Source of the DNA: Alphaproteobacteria bacterium
GTDB lineage: Bacteria; Pseudomonadota; Alphaproteobacteria; Micropepsales; Micropepsaceae
Length of the DNA stretch: 41,880 nt
Reading direction: 5' to 3'
Assembly (NCBI GenBank): GCA_017307355.1
Contig: JAFKFG010000030.1
Coordinates: 1-41,880, forward strand
Shown here: positions 1 to 7,905 of the stretch, piece by piece
Numbering within the stretch: position 1 is the stretch's first letter
Layout of the letters: every line of letters begins with the position of its first letter
Position numbers and translations under genes: made by a program
Notes under the pieces: model-generated
What the model saw: only the letters and a program-made list of their open reading frames with translations
Database searches by the model: none
Told to the model about the DNA's origin: nothing

Positions 1-185
1 GCCGTCTAGCGCGCCAGCGCTTTTCACCGTGTCGATATGCGAACCGCTCAGCGGTGACGACCAAATCTGAGAAATCGCACCACTCGAAAAAGCTCTAAAA
101 CCTATAACGGTTTAGAAAGCCGTCGCCTTCAGCCTCTTCCAATGAATTTCCAGCCTTAATGGCGGAACACGTTGCAGCTGAATGA

Positions 186-500
186 GCAGCTTGCGGGTCA
201 GGCGTTGCCGCCGCGGCCGGCATTCCCGTTTCCACCTACAGCTTCCGGCATAAGGCCACGACCGTCATGCGGCGCGCCCGTGTGTCTGAGGACCAAATAG
301 CCATGATGCTTAGCCATCACCGCACCAACGTGCGCACGATAGCGGCTTCCGAGGACTGGGACCCCGATTACCTAAAGGAAGCCTCCAGTGCCCTCGCCCA
401 GTGGTTCTGGGCCATACGGCGAGCGGCCAGGAAGGCGGAGGCCAACTCCCGAGCAACTCCCGACTATAAAGAGGTCGGGAGTATCAATATTGCCAAGTGA
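186..500 (+). pseudogene. Tyrosine recombinase (integrase) C-terminal remnant
   Basis: The frame is open from just after a stop at 183-185 to the TGA at 498-500. It reads through the ATG at 267, so that ATG is internal to an older gene. The translation carries the typical catalytic-domain box YSFRHKATTVMRRA (conserved Arg and His of tyrosine recombinases), then SEDQIAMMLSHHR in place of the usual LGH box, then a DPDYLKEA tail as in phage or island integrases. The position where the nucleophilic Tyr is expected (RYA in relatives) reads RTIAAS, so the fragment is probably inactive. The N-terminal two thirds are missing. It ends 19 bp from the 3' end of tRNA-Gly, the usual integration target, so I infer a decayed island or prophage boundary. 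Confidence 0.72.
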
Positions 501-519
501 TTGATTTTATTGAACGAAC

Positions 520-594
520 TGGAGCGGGCGAGGCGAATCGAACGCCCGACCCTAACCTTGGCAAGGTTATGCTCTACCCCTGAGCTACGCCCGC
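520..594 (-). tRNA. tRNA-Gly (anticodon GCC)
   Basis: On the minus strand the sequence folds as a 75-nt tRNA with encoded CCA. The acceptor stem GCGGGCG pairs with CGCCCGC, the discriminator is U, and the anticodon stem TAACC/GGTTA closes a TTGCCAA loop giving anticodon GCC. The T-loop is TTCGATT. It lies 69 bp downstream of the glnE stop on the same strand, so it may be read from glnE transcripts or from a promoter inside the glnE 3' end. Its 3' end faces the integrase remnant. Confidence 0.95.
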
Positions 595-663
595 ATTCCA
601 AGTTCGAGGGAGGCGGTTATGGCTGATAGCTCCGCCCGTTTCAAGCCGGTCCGGCAGAGGATT

Positions 664-3540
664 TTAGCCGGCCATCAGGCGGCCGAAAACCGCATGAACC
701 TCGTCCTGCCGGGCCGCCAGTTCCCGTTCCAGCTGGGCAAAATTGACGGCATCCCCGGCATGGGCCAGCAGCGCCTTCAGCCCGGACGAGGCGGCCTCGG
801 GTTCCAGGGTCTCTTCCAGGGCGATGCGCAGGATCTGGGTCAACGAAGCCTGCAGCCGGGCACCCTCCAGCAGAATATGGGCATCGCCCTCGCTCAGGAT
901 CCCGGCGGCCGCGATCTTTTCCAACGCCGCCACCGTATTGGTGTCCAAAATGTCCGGCCGCTCCGATCCATGGACCAGCTGCAGCGACTGGGCGAGGAAT
1001 TCGATGTCGATCAGCCCGCCCGGCGCATATTTCAGATCCCAGCGGTTTTTTCCGGGATATTGCCCGGCAATCTTTTCGCGCATGTCGCGGGCATCGGTCA
1101 GGATGCGTGCGCGGTCGCGGGGCGTGGTCAATCGCGCGGCGATTTCGGCTTCGATACGGGCCCGCAATTTTTCCGGACCCGCCACCAGGCGCGCGCGGGT
1201 CAGCGCCAGATGTTCCCAGGTCCAGCTTTCGCGGGCATGGTAATCGGCGAAGGATTTGAAGCTCACCGCCGCCGGGCCCTTGTTGCCGCTGGGCCTCAGC
1301 CGCATATCCACCTCATACAGGGTGCCCGCCGCGGTGGGCGTGGTCAGCGCCGAAATCAGCCGCTGTGCCAGCCGCGCGAAATAGAGCGTGGGCGATAGCG
1401 GCCTTGATCCGTCCGAACCTTCGACGCCTTCGGGCGTGTCATAGACGAACACCAGATCGAGATCGGAGCTGGCGGTCATTTCCCGCCCGCCCAGCTTGCC
1501 CATGGCGATGACCGCGAACTCGGCGCCCGGAACGGTGCCCGCCTGGGCGGCCAATTCCTGACCGGCGACCGGCAAAAGCCCCGCGATCACGCATTCGGCG
1601 ATACGGCCGAAGGCCGGCCCTGCCTGCTCCGCTTTGGCCGTGCCATCCACCAGCTGAACGCCGACGCGGAAATTCTCCTCCCGCGCAAATCGCCGCGCGC
1701 CATCCAGCTGCTCTTCATAAGAGCCCTGCAGCTGACGCTGCAGATGGGCATCCAACGTCTCACGGTCCGGCAGGCGTGCCAGAAAATCCGTATCCAGCAA
1801 CGCATCCAAAGTGGCGGGCGTGCGGGCCAGATGCGTGGCCAGGCGCGGCGCCGACCCCACCACCTTGGCCAGCAGGGTCAGGAATTCCGGCCGCGCCAGG
1901 AACAGCGAGAAAAGCTGCACCCCCGACGGCAGGTTGGAAAGAAAATGATCGAACTGCACGAATGCGGCGTCCGGATCGGCCGTGCCCGCCAGGGATTTGA
2001 GGATCGCCGGCGTCAGCTTGGTGAGAAGCTCGCGCGCCTGCGCCGATCGCATGGCCCGGATGCGGCCATGATGCCAGCCGCGAATCGTGCCGGCCACTTG
2101 CGACGGCGCGCCGAACCCCATGGCGCGCAACGTCTCCAAGGTTTCCGGGTCGTCTTCCACGCCGGTGAAAACCAGGCTGCCATGGCTGTCCGCCAGATCC
2201 GCTTCGCGCTGAAACAGCCGCGCATAATGGCCCTGCACCGTTTCCAAGGTGTGCGTCAGGGCGGCGCGAAAATCCCGCGCATCGCTATGGCCCATGAAGC
2301 AGGCGACATGGGCCACACCTTCCTCGCTTTTGGGCACGGTGTGGGTCTGTTCGTCCTCGATCATCTGCAAGCGATGTTCCAGCATGCGCAGATAGCGATA
2401 GGCGCGGGTCAGATCCGCCGCCGTTTCCGCCGCGATGGTGCCGTTCGCGGCCAAAGCAGTCAGCGACGCCAAGGTGGAAGGCGTGCGCAAGCCGGGATTG
2501 CGCCCGCCCAGGATCAGCTGCTGGGTCTGGGCGAAGAATTCGATCTCGCGAATACCGCCCCGGCCCAGCTTGATGTTGTGGCCGGCCACCGCCACTTCGC
2601 TGTGCCCGGCATGGGCATGGATCTGGCGCTTGATCGACTGGATGTCCTCGATGGCGGCGAAGTCCAGATTGCGCCGCCAGATGAAGGGCGCGATCATCTC
2701 CTTGAACGCGGCGCCGGTCTTGGGATCGCCGGCACAGGGCCGCGCCTTTATCATGGCGGCGCGCTCCCAATTCTGTCCCAGATTTTCGTAATAGGCTTCC
2801 GCCGCTTCCAGCGAGATCGCCACCTGGGTGGCGCCCGCATCGGGACGCAGCCGAAGATCGGTGCGAAAGACATAACCGTCCGACGTGGTTTCGGCGATCA
2901 GCTTGACCAGGCCGCGCACGATATCGACGGCCGCGCCCCGCGCATCGCCCCGCTTGGCGAAGGGGAAGCGCTCCGCGTCGTAAAACACCACCAGATCGAT
3001 ATCGCTGGAATAGTTCAGTTCATGGGCGCCATATTTGCCCATCGCCAGCACCGTGAGCCCGGTCGCGGCTTCCAGCGCCGCGCCATCCCGTTCCGGCATA
3101 TTGTGAAGCGCCGCCGCCTTGCGCAGCAAAAAGCGCAGCGCCCCCTGCACGCAGGCATCGGCGAAACGGGTCAGCGCGCCGGTGACCTCGTCCAGCGGCC
3201 AATGCCCGCCGATATCGGCCAGCGCAATGGCAAGCGCAGCCGCCCGCTTGGCGCCGCGCAGCTCGGCCATGGCCAACGCCTCGTCGTCCAGCGACGCCAC
3301 CGCGCGCGCGCGTGCCACCGCCGCATCCAGAACCGCTGCGGGCCCCATCGTCACGATCTGCTGCAGGATGTCCGGCTCGCGCAGGGCCAGGCGGCTGAGG
3401 AACGGGCTGTTGCCGAATACGCCGTCCAGCAGCGGGCGCGCATCGGCTTGGGGCACGAAACCACGCTCGGCCAGCGTTTCAAGCGTGCGTTCCACACGCG
3501 CGGAATCGAACGGGCGGGGCGGGATGTGCAAATCGGGCAT
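664..3540 (-). CDS. glnE: Bifunctional glutamine synthetase adenylyltransferase/adenylyl-removing enzyme
   Basis: The 958-aa protein is full length for GlnE. It has two nucleotidyltransferase-like halves. The N-terminal half carries GAHELNYSSDIDLVVFYD at about residues 167-187 (adenylyl-removing side in the E. coli enzyme). The C-terminal half carries GGREMTASSDLDLVFVYD at about residue 680 (adenylylating side). Each half is followed by a helical PII-sensing/linker region. GlnE adds and removes AMP on glutamine synthetase in response to PII status and so controls ammonia assimilation in the cytoplasm. It is the last gene of the degP-regulator-kinase-glnE run, 16 bp after the kinase stop. Very long open frames on the opposite strand are antisense shadows of this GC-rich gene. 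Confidence 0.96.
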   Translation of the reverse strand: MPDLHIPPRPFDSARVERTLETLAERGFVPQADARPLLDGVFGNSPFLSRLALREPDILQQIVTMGPAAVLDAAVARARAVASLDDEALAMAELRGAKRAAALAIALADIGGHWPLDEVTGALTRFADACVQGALRFLLRKAAALHNMPERDGAALEAATGLTVLAMGKYGAHELNYSSDIDLVVFYDAERFPFAKRGDARGAAVDIVRGLVKLIAETTSDGYVFRTDLRLRPDAGATQVAISLEAAEAYYENLGQNWERAAMIKARPCAGDPKTGAAFKEMIAPFIWRRNLDFAAIEDIQSIKRQIHAHAGHSEVAVAGHNIKLGRGGIREIEFFAQTQQLILGGRNPGLRTPSTLASLTALAANGTIAAETAADLTRAYRYLRMLEHRLQMIEDEQTHTVPKSEEGVAHVACFMGHSDARDFRAALTHTLETVQGHYARLFQREADLADSHGSLVFTGVEDDPETLETLRAMGFGAPSQVAGTIRGWHHGRIRAMRSAQARELLTKLTPAILKSLAGTADPDAAFVQFDHFLSNLPSGVQLFSLFLARPEFLTLLAKVVGSAPRLATHLARTPATLDALLDTDFLARLPDRETLDAHLQRQLQGSYEEQLDGARRFAREENFRVGVQLVDGTAKAEQAGPAFGRIAECVIAGLLPVAGQELAAQAGTVPGAEFAVIAMGKLGGREMTASSDLDLVFVYDTPEGVEGSDGSRPLSPTLYFARLAQRLISALTTPTAAGTLYEVDMRLRPSGNKGPAAVSFKSFADYHARESWTWEHLALTRARLVAGPEKLRARIEAEIAARLTTPRDRARILTDARDMREKIAGQYPGKNRWDLKYAPGGLIDIEFLAQSLQLVHGSERPDILDTNTVAALEKIAAAGILSEGDAHILLEGARLQASLTQILRIALEETLEPEAASSGLKALLAHAGDAVNFAQLERELAARQDEVHAVFGRLMAG

Positions 3541-3556
3541 GGCCCGACCTTAAAAT

Positions 3557-4996
3557 CTATTCGGCCGCGGTGCGAGCGGGGATTTGAACGGGCTTGGCGC
3601 CGGGCGGCGTCAGGCGGAGGGCCGGGCGCGGAAAGCGCAAAATCGCTTTCAGGCCGGGCGCATTGTCTTCCAGCAGCAGCTTCGCATTGTGGAAATGGGC
3701 CACCGCCGCCACCAGCGACAGGCCCAGCCCCGTGCCCGGAGAATTGCGGCTGGCTTCCAGGCGCACGAACCGTTCGACCACCCGGGCGCGATCCTCGGCC
3801 GGAATGCCGGGCCCGCTGTCCGCGACACTGAGATCGATGCCGGCAAAGCTCTGGCTGATGGAGACGGCGACCCGTCCGCCCGCCGGCGTGTATTTGATGG
3901 CATTGTCCACCAGATTGGCCAAGGCCTGGGCCACCAGGCTGCGATTGCCTTCGATGGCGGGCACGCTGGCCGTCACCAGGGTCAAGGTGACATTCTTTTC
4001 GTCGGCCAAAGGCTCGTACAATTCGCTGACATCGCCCGCCACCGAGGCGAGGTCGAGCGGCGACATCGCGCCTCGCGCGGCGCCCGCATCCGTCTCCGCG
4101 ATCAACAGCAGTGCATTGAAGGTGGCAATCAGCTGATCGGTGTCGGCGATGGCGCGCTCGATCTCACCGGTATCCGATCCGGCTGCCATCATTCGCGCCT
4201 GGGACTGTTCCAGCCGCTGGCGCAGCCGGTTCAGCGGCGTGCGCAAATCATGCGCCACGCTGTCGGTCACTTCGCGCAGGCCCTTCAGCAGCCGCTCGAT
4301 CCGGTCCAGCATGCGGTTAAGATTTTCCGCCAGCACGTCGAATTCATCGGCCGCCCCGGACACCGGCACGCGCCGGGTGAGATTGCCCGCCATGATTTCA
4401 TTGGACGCGCGATTGATGGCATCGAGCCGGCGCAGCATGTTGTGGCTCATCAGCGCGCCGCCCAGAAGTCCGAACACCAGGATCAGCGCCACCGTCCAGG
4501 GCAAGGTGGTGGTGAACATGCGCTGGGTCAGGTCGCGGTCGTGCACATCCTGCGCCACCAGCAGATAGAAATTCCCCGACTGGGGCAGCATGAACAGGCG
4601 CCCGCGCGCGCGCCGCGTCTCCGGCACGCCGTTGACCCGCCGCTCGTAATCGAATTCCACGAAATTGCCGGGATTGGCGGTGATCTGCGGCCAGGCATCC
4701 AGGTTGCCCGCCAGCACCCGGTGCGAATTATCCGTGAGAAGATAAAGCGCTTGGCCGCCATGGAGCGAGCGGCTCATCACGCTTTCGCCCAGCCCATGCA
4801 GGCCCAGCCGCTGATATTGCTCGGAGAGGCCCGTGATCTCGGCTTCGATGATCTGGTCCGTCTGCGCGTCCAGGGTGCGCCGGGTGTTCCAATAGGTGAA
4901 GAACAACAGCGCGCTTACCGAAACGGCGAACAGCAGCACGTATGCCAGGACGATACGGAAGGCTTGCGTGCGAAGGAGGCGAAGAACGGCGCGCAT
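3557..4996 (-). CDS. Membrane sensor histidine kinase (HAMP, HisKA, HATPase)
   Basis: This 479-aa kinase has a first membrane helix at about residues 13-35, a periplasmic sensor region of about 130 residues, a second helix at about 166-188, a HAMP linker at about 188-240, the H-box SVAHDLRTPL with His249, and an ATPase domain with VDNAIKYTP (N box), DSGPGIP (G1) and GTGLGLSLV (G2). It should autophosphorylate at His249 and pass phosphate to the OmpR-type regulator immediately upstream, 18 bp away. The signal is unknown. Proximity to degP suggests envelope stress or redox state, which is inference. The short sensor loop has no domain I recognise. Confidence 0.92.
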   Translation of the reverse strand: MRAVLRLLRTQAFRIVLAYVLLFAVSVSALLFFTYWNTRRTLDAQTDQIIEAEITGLSEQYQRLGLHGLGESVMSRSLHGGQALYLLTDNSHRVLAGNLDAWPQITANPGNFVEFDYERRVNGVPETRRARGRLFMLPQSGNFYLLVAQDVHDRDLTQRMFTTTLPWTVALILVFGLLGGALMSHNMLRRLDAINRASNEIMAGNLTRRVPVSGAADEFDVLAENLNRMLDRIERLLKGLREVTDSVAHDLRTPLNRLRQRLEQSQARMMAAGSDTGEIERAIADTDQLIATFNALLLIAETDAGAARGAMSPLDLASVAGDVSELYEPLADEKNVTLTLVTASVPAIEGNRSLVAQALANLVDNAIKYTPAGGRVAVSISQSFAGIDLSVADSGPGIPAEDRARVVERFVRLEASRNSPGTGLGLSLVAAVAHFHNAKLLLEDNAPGLKAILRFPRPALRLTPPGAKPVQIPARTAAE

Positions 4997-5014
4997 TGCC
5001 TCCCCTTTTTACTC

Positions 5015-5689
5015 CTACCTGGCCCGTATCATATAGCCCGCGCCGCGGATCGTATGCAGCAAAGGCGTGTCGAAGCCCTTGTCGATCTTGGCGCGCAGGC
5101 GCGAGATATGCACATCGATCACGTTGGTCTGGGGGTCGAAATGATACTCCCACACGCTTTCCAGGAGCATGGTGCGGGTGACCACCTGGCCGGCATGGCG
5201 CATCAGATATTCCAGCAGGCGGAATTCGCGTGGCTGCAGGTCGATCGCCTGCTCGGCCCGCTTGGCCGCCCGGGTGAGAAGATCCAGGTCCAGATCGCCC
5301 ACCGTCAGCCGGGTCTTCACCGTCACCGGCGAGCGGCGGCGCATCAGGGCGTCGATCCGGGCCAGGAGTTCCACAAAGGCATAAGGTTTGGTGAGGTAAT
5401 CGTCGCCGCCCGCTTTGAGGCCCTTCACCCGGTCATCCACTTCCGACAGGGCCGAGAGGAACAGAACCGGCGTGGCATTGCCATGCTCGCGCATCTCGGC
5501 GACCACGCCCAGCCCGTCCATCTTGGGCAGCATGCGGTCGATGATCGCCACGTCATAGGGTCGTGACAGCGCCAGCGAGAGGCCGACATCGCCGTCGGCG
5601 GCGTCGTCCACCACATGCCCGGATTCTTTCAGTCCCTGGACCAGGTAACGCTGGGCTTCCAGATCGTCCTCGACGACAAGAATTCGCAT
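5015..5689 (-). CDS. OmpR/PhoB-family response regulator
   Basis: The 224-aa regulator starts at MRILVVEDD. The start is fixed by an AAGGAG ribosome site 9 nt upstream; a longer frame to 5830 would add an unlikely low-complexity leader. The receiver domain has acidic pocket residues E7-D9, phospho-acceptor Asp51 (IIDRMLPKMDG) and Lys101 (YLTKPYAF). The C-terminal winged helix contains LQPREFRLLEYLM and RTMLLESVWEYHFDPQTNVID, typical of the Trans_reg_C domain. It is the partner of the kinase that follows. A 127-bp gap with a strong inverted repeat separates it from degP, so regulator and kinase levels may be set differently from the protease. Confidence 0.95.
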   Translation of the reverse strand: MRILVVEDDLEAQRYLVQGLKESGHVVDDAADGDVGLSLALSRPYDVAIIDRMLPKMDGLGVVAEMREHGNATPVLFLSALSEVDDRVKGLKAGGDDYLTKPYAFVELLARIDALMRRRSPVTVKTRLTVGDLDLDLLTRAAKRAEQAIDLQPREFRLLEYLMRHAGQVVTRTMLLESVWEYHFDPQTNVIDVHISRLRAKIDKGFDTPLLHTIRGAGYMIRAR

Positions 5690-5733
5690 GCGGTGAGACT
5701 CCTTTGCGCCAATGGGGTCCGCGCCGGCGGCGT

Positions 5734-5795
5734 GGGTGGGGGGACTGCCGCCACCGGCGCGGGGGGCCGGGCGGAAAGGCTGTCGCCCCCCACCC
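5734..5795. promoter_or_regulatory. 10-bp perfect inverted repeat between degP and the response regulator
   Basis: GGGTGGGGGG at 5734-5743 is exactly repeated in inverse as CCCCCCACCC at 5786-5795, with 42 bp between. It lies in the 127-bp intergenic stretch transcribed after degP and before the regulator gene. In the minus-strand RNA it could close a large GC hairpin acting as a partial terminator or RNA-stability barrier. There is no T-tract, so classical intrinsic termination is not supported. Function is inferred. Confidence 0.4.
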
Positions 5796-5816
5796 GATAA
5801 TCGCCTTAACTCAAGC

Positions 5817-7388
5817 TCACGCACCGACATCCACGGCGACGAAGCGCGATCCGCCCTGACTGGACGCGACTAGCAGCAGCACGCTCTTGCGGCCGCCCTT
5901 CTGCGCTTCGCTCACACCGGACTGCACATCGGCCGGGGTATGGACGGCACGTCCGCCCACCCGTTGAACCACATCGCCCGGCTGCAGGCCTTTCTCGGCC
6001 GCATCGCTGTTGGGATCGACCTTGGTGATCAGGACGCCCGTGGTGCTTTCCGCCAAGTTGAAGGTCTTGCGCGCATCCGGCGTCAGCGCCGCCAGGCCGA
6101 GGCCCATGGCGTTGCCGGTGGCGGTCGGACCCGAAGGCGAGTTCGGCATATTGGCCGCGACCTTGTCGTCCGGACGGTTGCCGATCTCGACCTTGATGTT
6201 CTGCTGCTTGCCCTGGCGAATAACCGTGAAATTCGCGGTCTGGCCGGAGGCCACCAGCGCCACTTTGCGGGTGAGGTCGCGATTGTCTTCGACCGCCTGG
6301 CCGTTGATGGCGGTGACGATGTCGCCCTGCTCGAAGCCGGCCTTGGCCGCCGGCCCGTTCGGCACCACATCGGCGACCAGCGCGCCCTTGGTTTCCTTGA
6401 TGCCCAGCGAGGAAGCGATTTCCGGCGTCACGCTCTGGATGCTGACGCCCAGCCAGCCGCGAGAGACTTTGCCGTGCGCCTGGAGCTGGCCCACCACGTC
6501 ATGGATGGTCGATGCCGGGATGGCGAAGCCGATGCCCACGCTGCCGCCCGACGGGGAGAAGATCATCGAATTCATGCCGATGACCTGGCCGCGCAGATCG
6601 AAGGTCGGACCGCCGGAATTGCCCCGGTTGATGGGCGCGTCGATCTGGATGAAGTCGTTATAATTGCCCGCGCCGATATCGCGGCCGATCGAGGAGACGA
6701 TGCCCGCGGTCACCGAATTGGAAAGACCGAAGGGATTGCCCACCGCGACCACCCAGTCGCCCACCCGCAGCTGGCGGTCGTCGCCGAACTCCACGGTGGG
6801 AAGCGGCTTGTCGGATTTGACCTTGATCAGCGCGATGTCGGTCGCCGGATCGGTGCCCATCAGCTTGGCATCGAAAGTGCGGCCGTCCGGCAGCTTGACG
6901 GTGATCTTCTTGCCGTTATCGACCACGTGATTGTTGGTGACGATCAGGCCCGTCTTGTCGATGATGAAGCCGGAGCCGGCGCTGATCGCCTTGTGCGGCC
7001 GCTGCGGGCGCTGCTGGTTGAACTGGTTGAAAAGATCGCGGAACGGCGCGGGGATGTTTTCCTGGGCATCGTCGCTGTCATTGTCCGTGGTCATGGTTTC
7101 GGACGTGATGGTCACGACGGCGGGGCTGACGCGCTCGACCAGATCGGCGAAGCTGAAGGGCGAGGAATTCTCCAGCATGCGGGGCGTGGCGCGGGTGTCG
7201 TTCGCCGCCAGCTGCATCGGCTTGGCCGTGTCGGCGATCTTGGTGGGATGGGTCTGGGGGATCAGAGCGAAGGCGCCCAGACCCACGACCAAAATCGCGG
7301 CGGCGCTGCCCATGGCCAGAAGACGGGCGCGGGTTCGACGAAGCGCGGAATTGGTGGATTGGGGGGTGTTGGGGTTTTCGGTCTGCAT
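5817..7388 (-). CDS. degP: Periplasmic Do-family serine endoprotease/chaperone (DegP/HtrA)
   Basis: The 523-aa protein has a basic N-terminus and one hydrophobic signal/anchor helix at about residues 23-44. A trypsin-like domain follows with the triad His154 (TNNHVVD), Asp184 (PATDIALIKV) and Ser258 (NRGNSGGPTF). Two PDZ domains fill the C-terminal half. Its length is usual for alphaproteobacterial DegP. It degrades or refolds misfolded envelope proteins. An AAGGAG site precedes the ATG, and an AT-rich promoter-like stretch separates it from ccmH. Standing between cytochrome c maturation genes and a two-component system is a layout common in alphaproteobacteria. The two PDZ domains distinguish it from the second, PDZ-less HtrA-like gene at 28535-29581. 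Confidence 0.95.
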   Translation of the reverse strand: MQTENPNTPQSTNSALRRTRARLLAMGSAAAILVVGLGAFALIPQTHPTKIADTAKPMQLAANDTRATPRMLENSSPFSFADLVERVSPAVVTITSETMTTDNDSDDAQENIPAPFRDLFNQFNQQRPQRPHKAISAGSGFIIDKTGLIVTNNHVVDNGKKITVKLPDGRTFDAKLMGTDPATDIALIKVKSDKPLPTVEFGDDRQLRVGDWVVAVGNPFGLSNSVTAGIVSSIGRDIGAGNYNDFIQIDAPINRGNSGGPTFDLRGQVIGMNSMIFSPSGGSVGIGFAIPASTIHDVVGQLQAHGKVSRGWLGVSIQSVTPEIASSLGIKETKGALVADVVPNGPAAKAGFEQGDIVTAINGQAVEDNRDLTRKVALVASGQTANFTVIRQGKQQNIKVEIGNRPDDKVAANMPNSPSGPTATGNAMGLGLAALTPDARKTFNLAESTTGVLITKVDPNSDAAEKGLQPGDVVQRVGGRAVHTPADVQSGVSEAQKGGRKSVLLLVASSQGGSRFVAVDVGA

Positions 7389-7446
7389 CTTACGCTCCTT
7401 GAAACTGGCGCCGTCCGCCCCCGGATGACCCCATGAGGAGACTATG

Positions 7447-7497
7447 CGCTGGAATTCTTGCTCATTTCTAACGAGTATATTACAAAGTATACATGAT
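7447..7497 (-). promoter_or_regulatory. Probable degP promoter region with GTATA inverted repeat
   Basis: The 109-bp ccmH-degP gap contains an unusually AT-rich block. In the degP direction it has two overlapping TATACT hexamers resembling a -10 box. An inverted repeat GTATA (7475-7479) and TATAC (7488-7492) with an 8-bp centre overlaps them and could be an operator. No convincing -35 hexamer was found, so the start point is uncertain. Confidence 0.4.
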
Positions 7498-7905
7498 TTA
7501 CAGAGGCTCGGGACCGGTCGGCCGGGCCCGCCGGATCGCCCAGAACGCGATCCCGCCCGCGCCGATCAGGACCACGAACGGCGCGATCCACAACAGATAA
7601 GTATCGGGCTGAAGCGGCGGCTGCATCAGGATGAAGGCGCCATAGCGGGCGACCAGATAATCCTTGATCTGCTGATCGCTTTTTCCGTCCGCGATCTGCT
7701 GACGCACCAGATGCCTGAGATCGGCGGCCAAAGTGGCGCCGGATTCGTCGATGCTCTCGCCCTGACAGACCAGGCAGCGCAATTGCCGTTGCAGGGCGCG
7801 GGCGCGCGTCTCGGTGGCGCGGTCGGCGAAGGTATCGGCCACCGGCGCCGCAAAGGCCGGCGCCGATGCGGTCAGCAGCAGCAGAAAAAGCAGAACCCGG
7901 CTCAT
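7498..7905 (-). CDS. ccmH: Cytochrome c-type biogenesis protein CcmH (CycL)
   Basis: The 135-aa periplasmic thiol protein has a signal sequence (residues 1-19), the redox motif LRCLVCQ with Cys44 and Cys47, and one C-terminal membrane helix at about 103-125. It keeps apocytochrome c CXXCH cysteines reduced and works with CcmF in heme ligation. The start is set by the ATGA overlap with the ccmF stop, indicating translational coupling; a longer in-frame start at 7962 is unlikely. Only the short CcmH form is present, without the TPR (CcmI) extension. No ccmI or ccmG lies in this cluster. Confidence 0.94.
   Translation of the reverse strand: MSRVLLFLLLLTASAPAFAAPVADTFADRATETRARALQRQLRCLVCQGESIDESGATLAADLRHLVRQQIADGKSDQQIKDYLVARYGAFILMQPPLQPDTYLLWIAPFVVLIGAGGIAFWAIRRARPTGPEPL

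Noticed and set aside
1744..3831. 695-aa open frame on the plus strand over glnE
   Set aside because: Antisense to a clear full-length GlnE; composition is Arg/Gln/Gly-rich as expected for a GC-rich shadow, with no recognisable domain.
3584..5566. 660-aa plus-strand open frame over the two-component genes
   Set aside because: Antisense shadow of the histidine kinase and response regulator, which have all catalytic motifs.
5940..7436. 498-aa plus-strand frame over degP
   Set aside because: Antisense shadow; Asp/Arg/His-rich with no fold; degP on the other strand is unambiguous.
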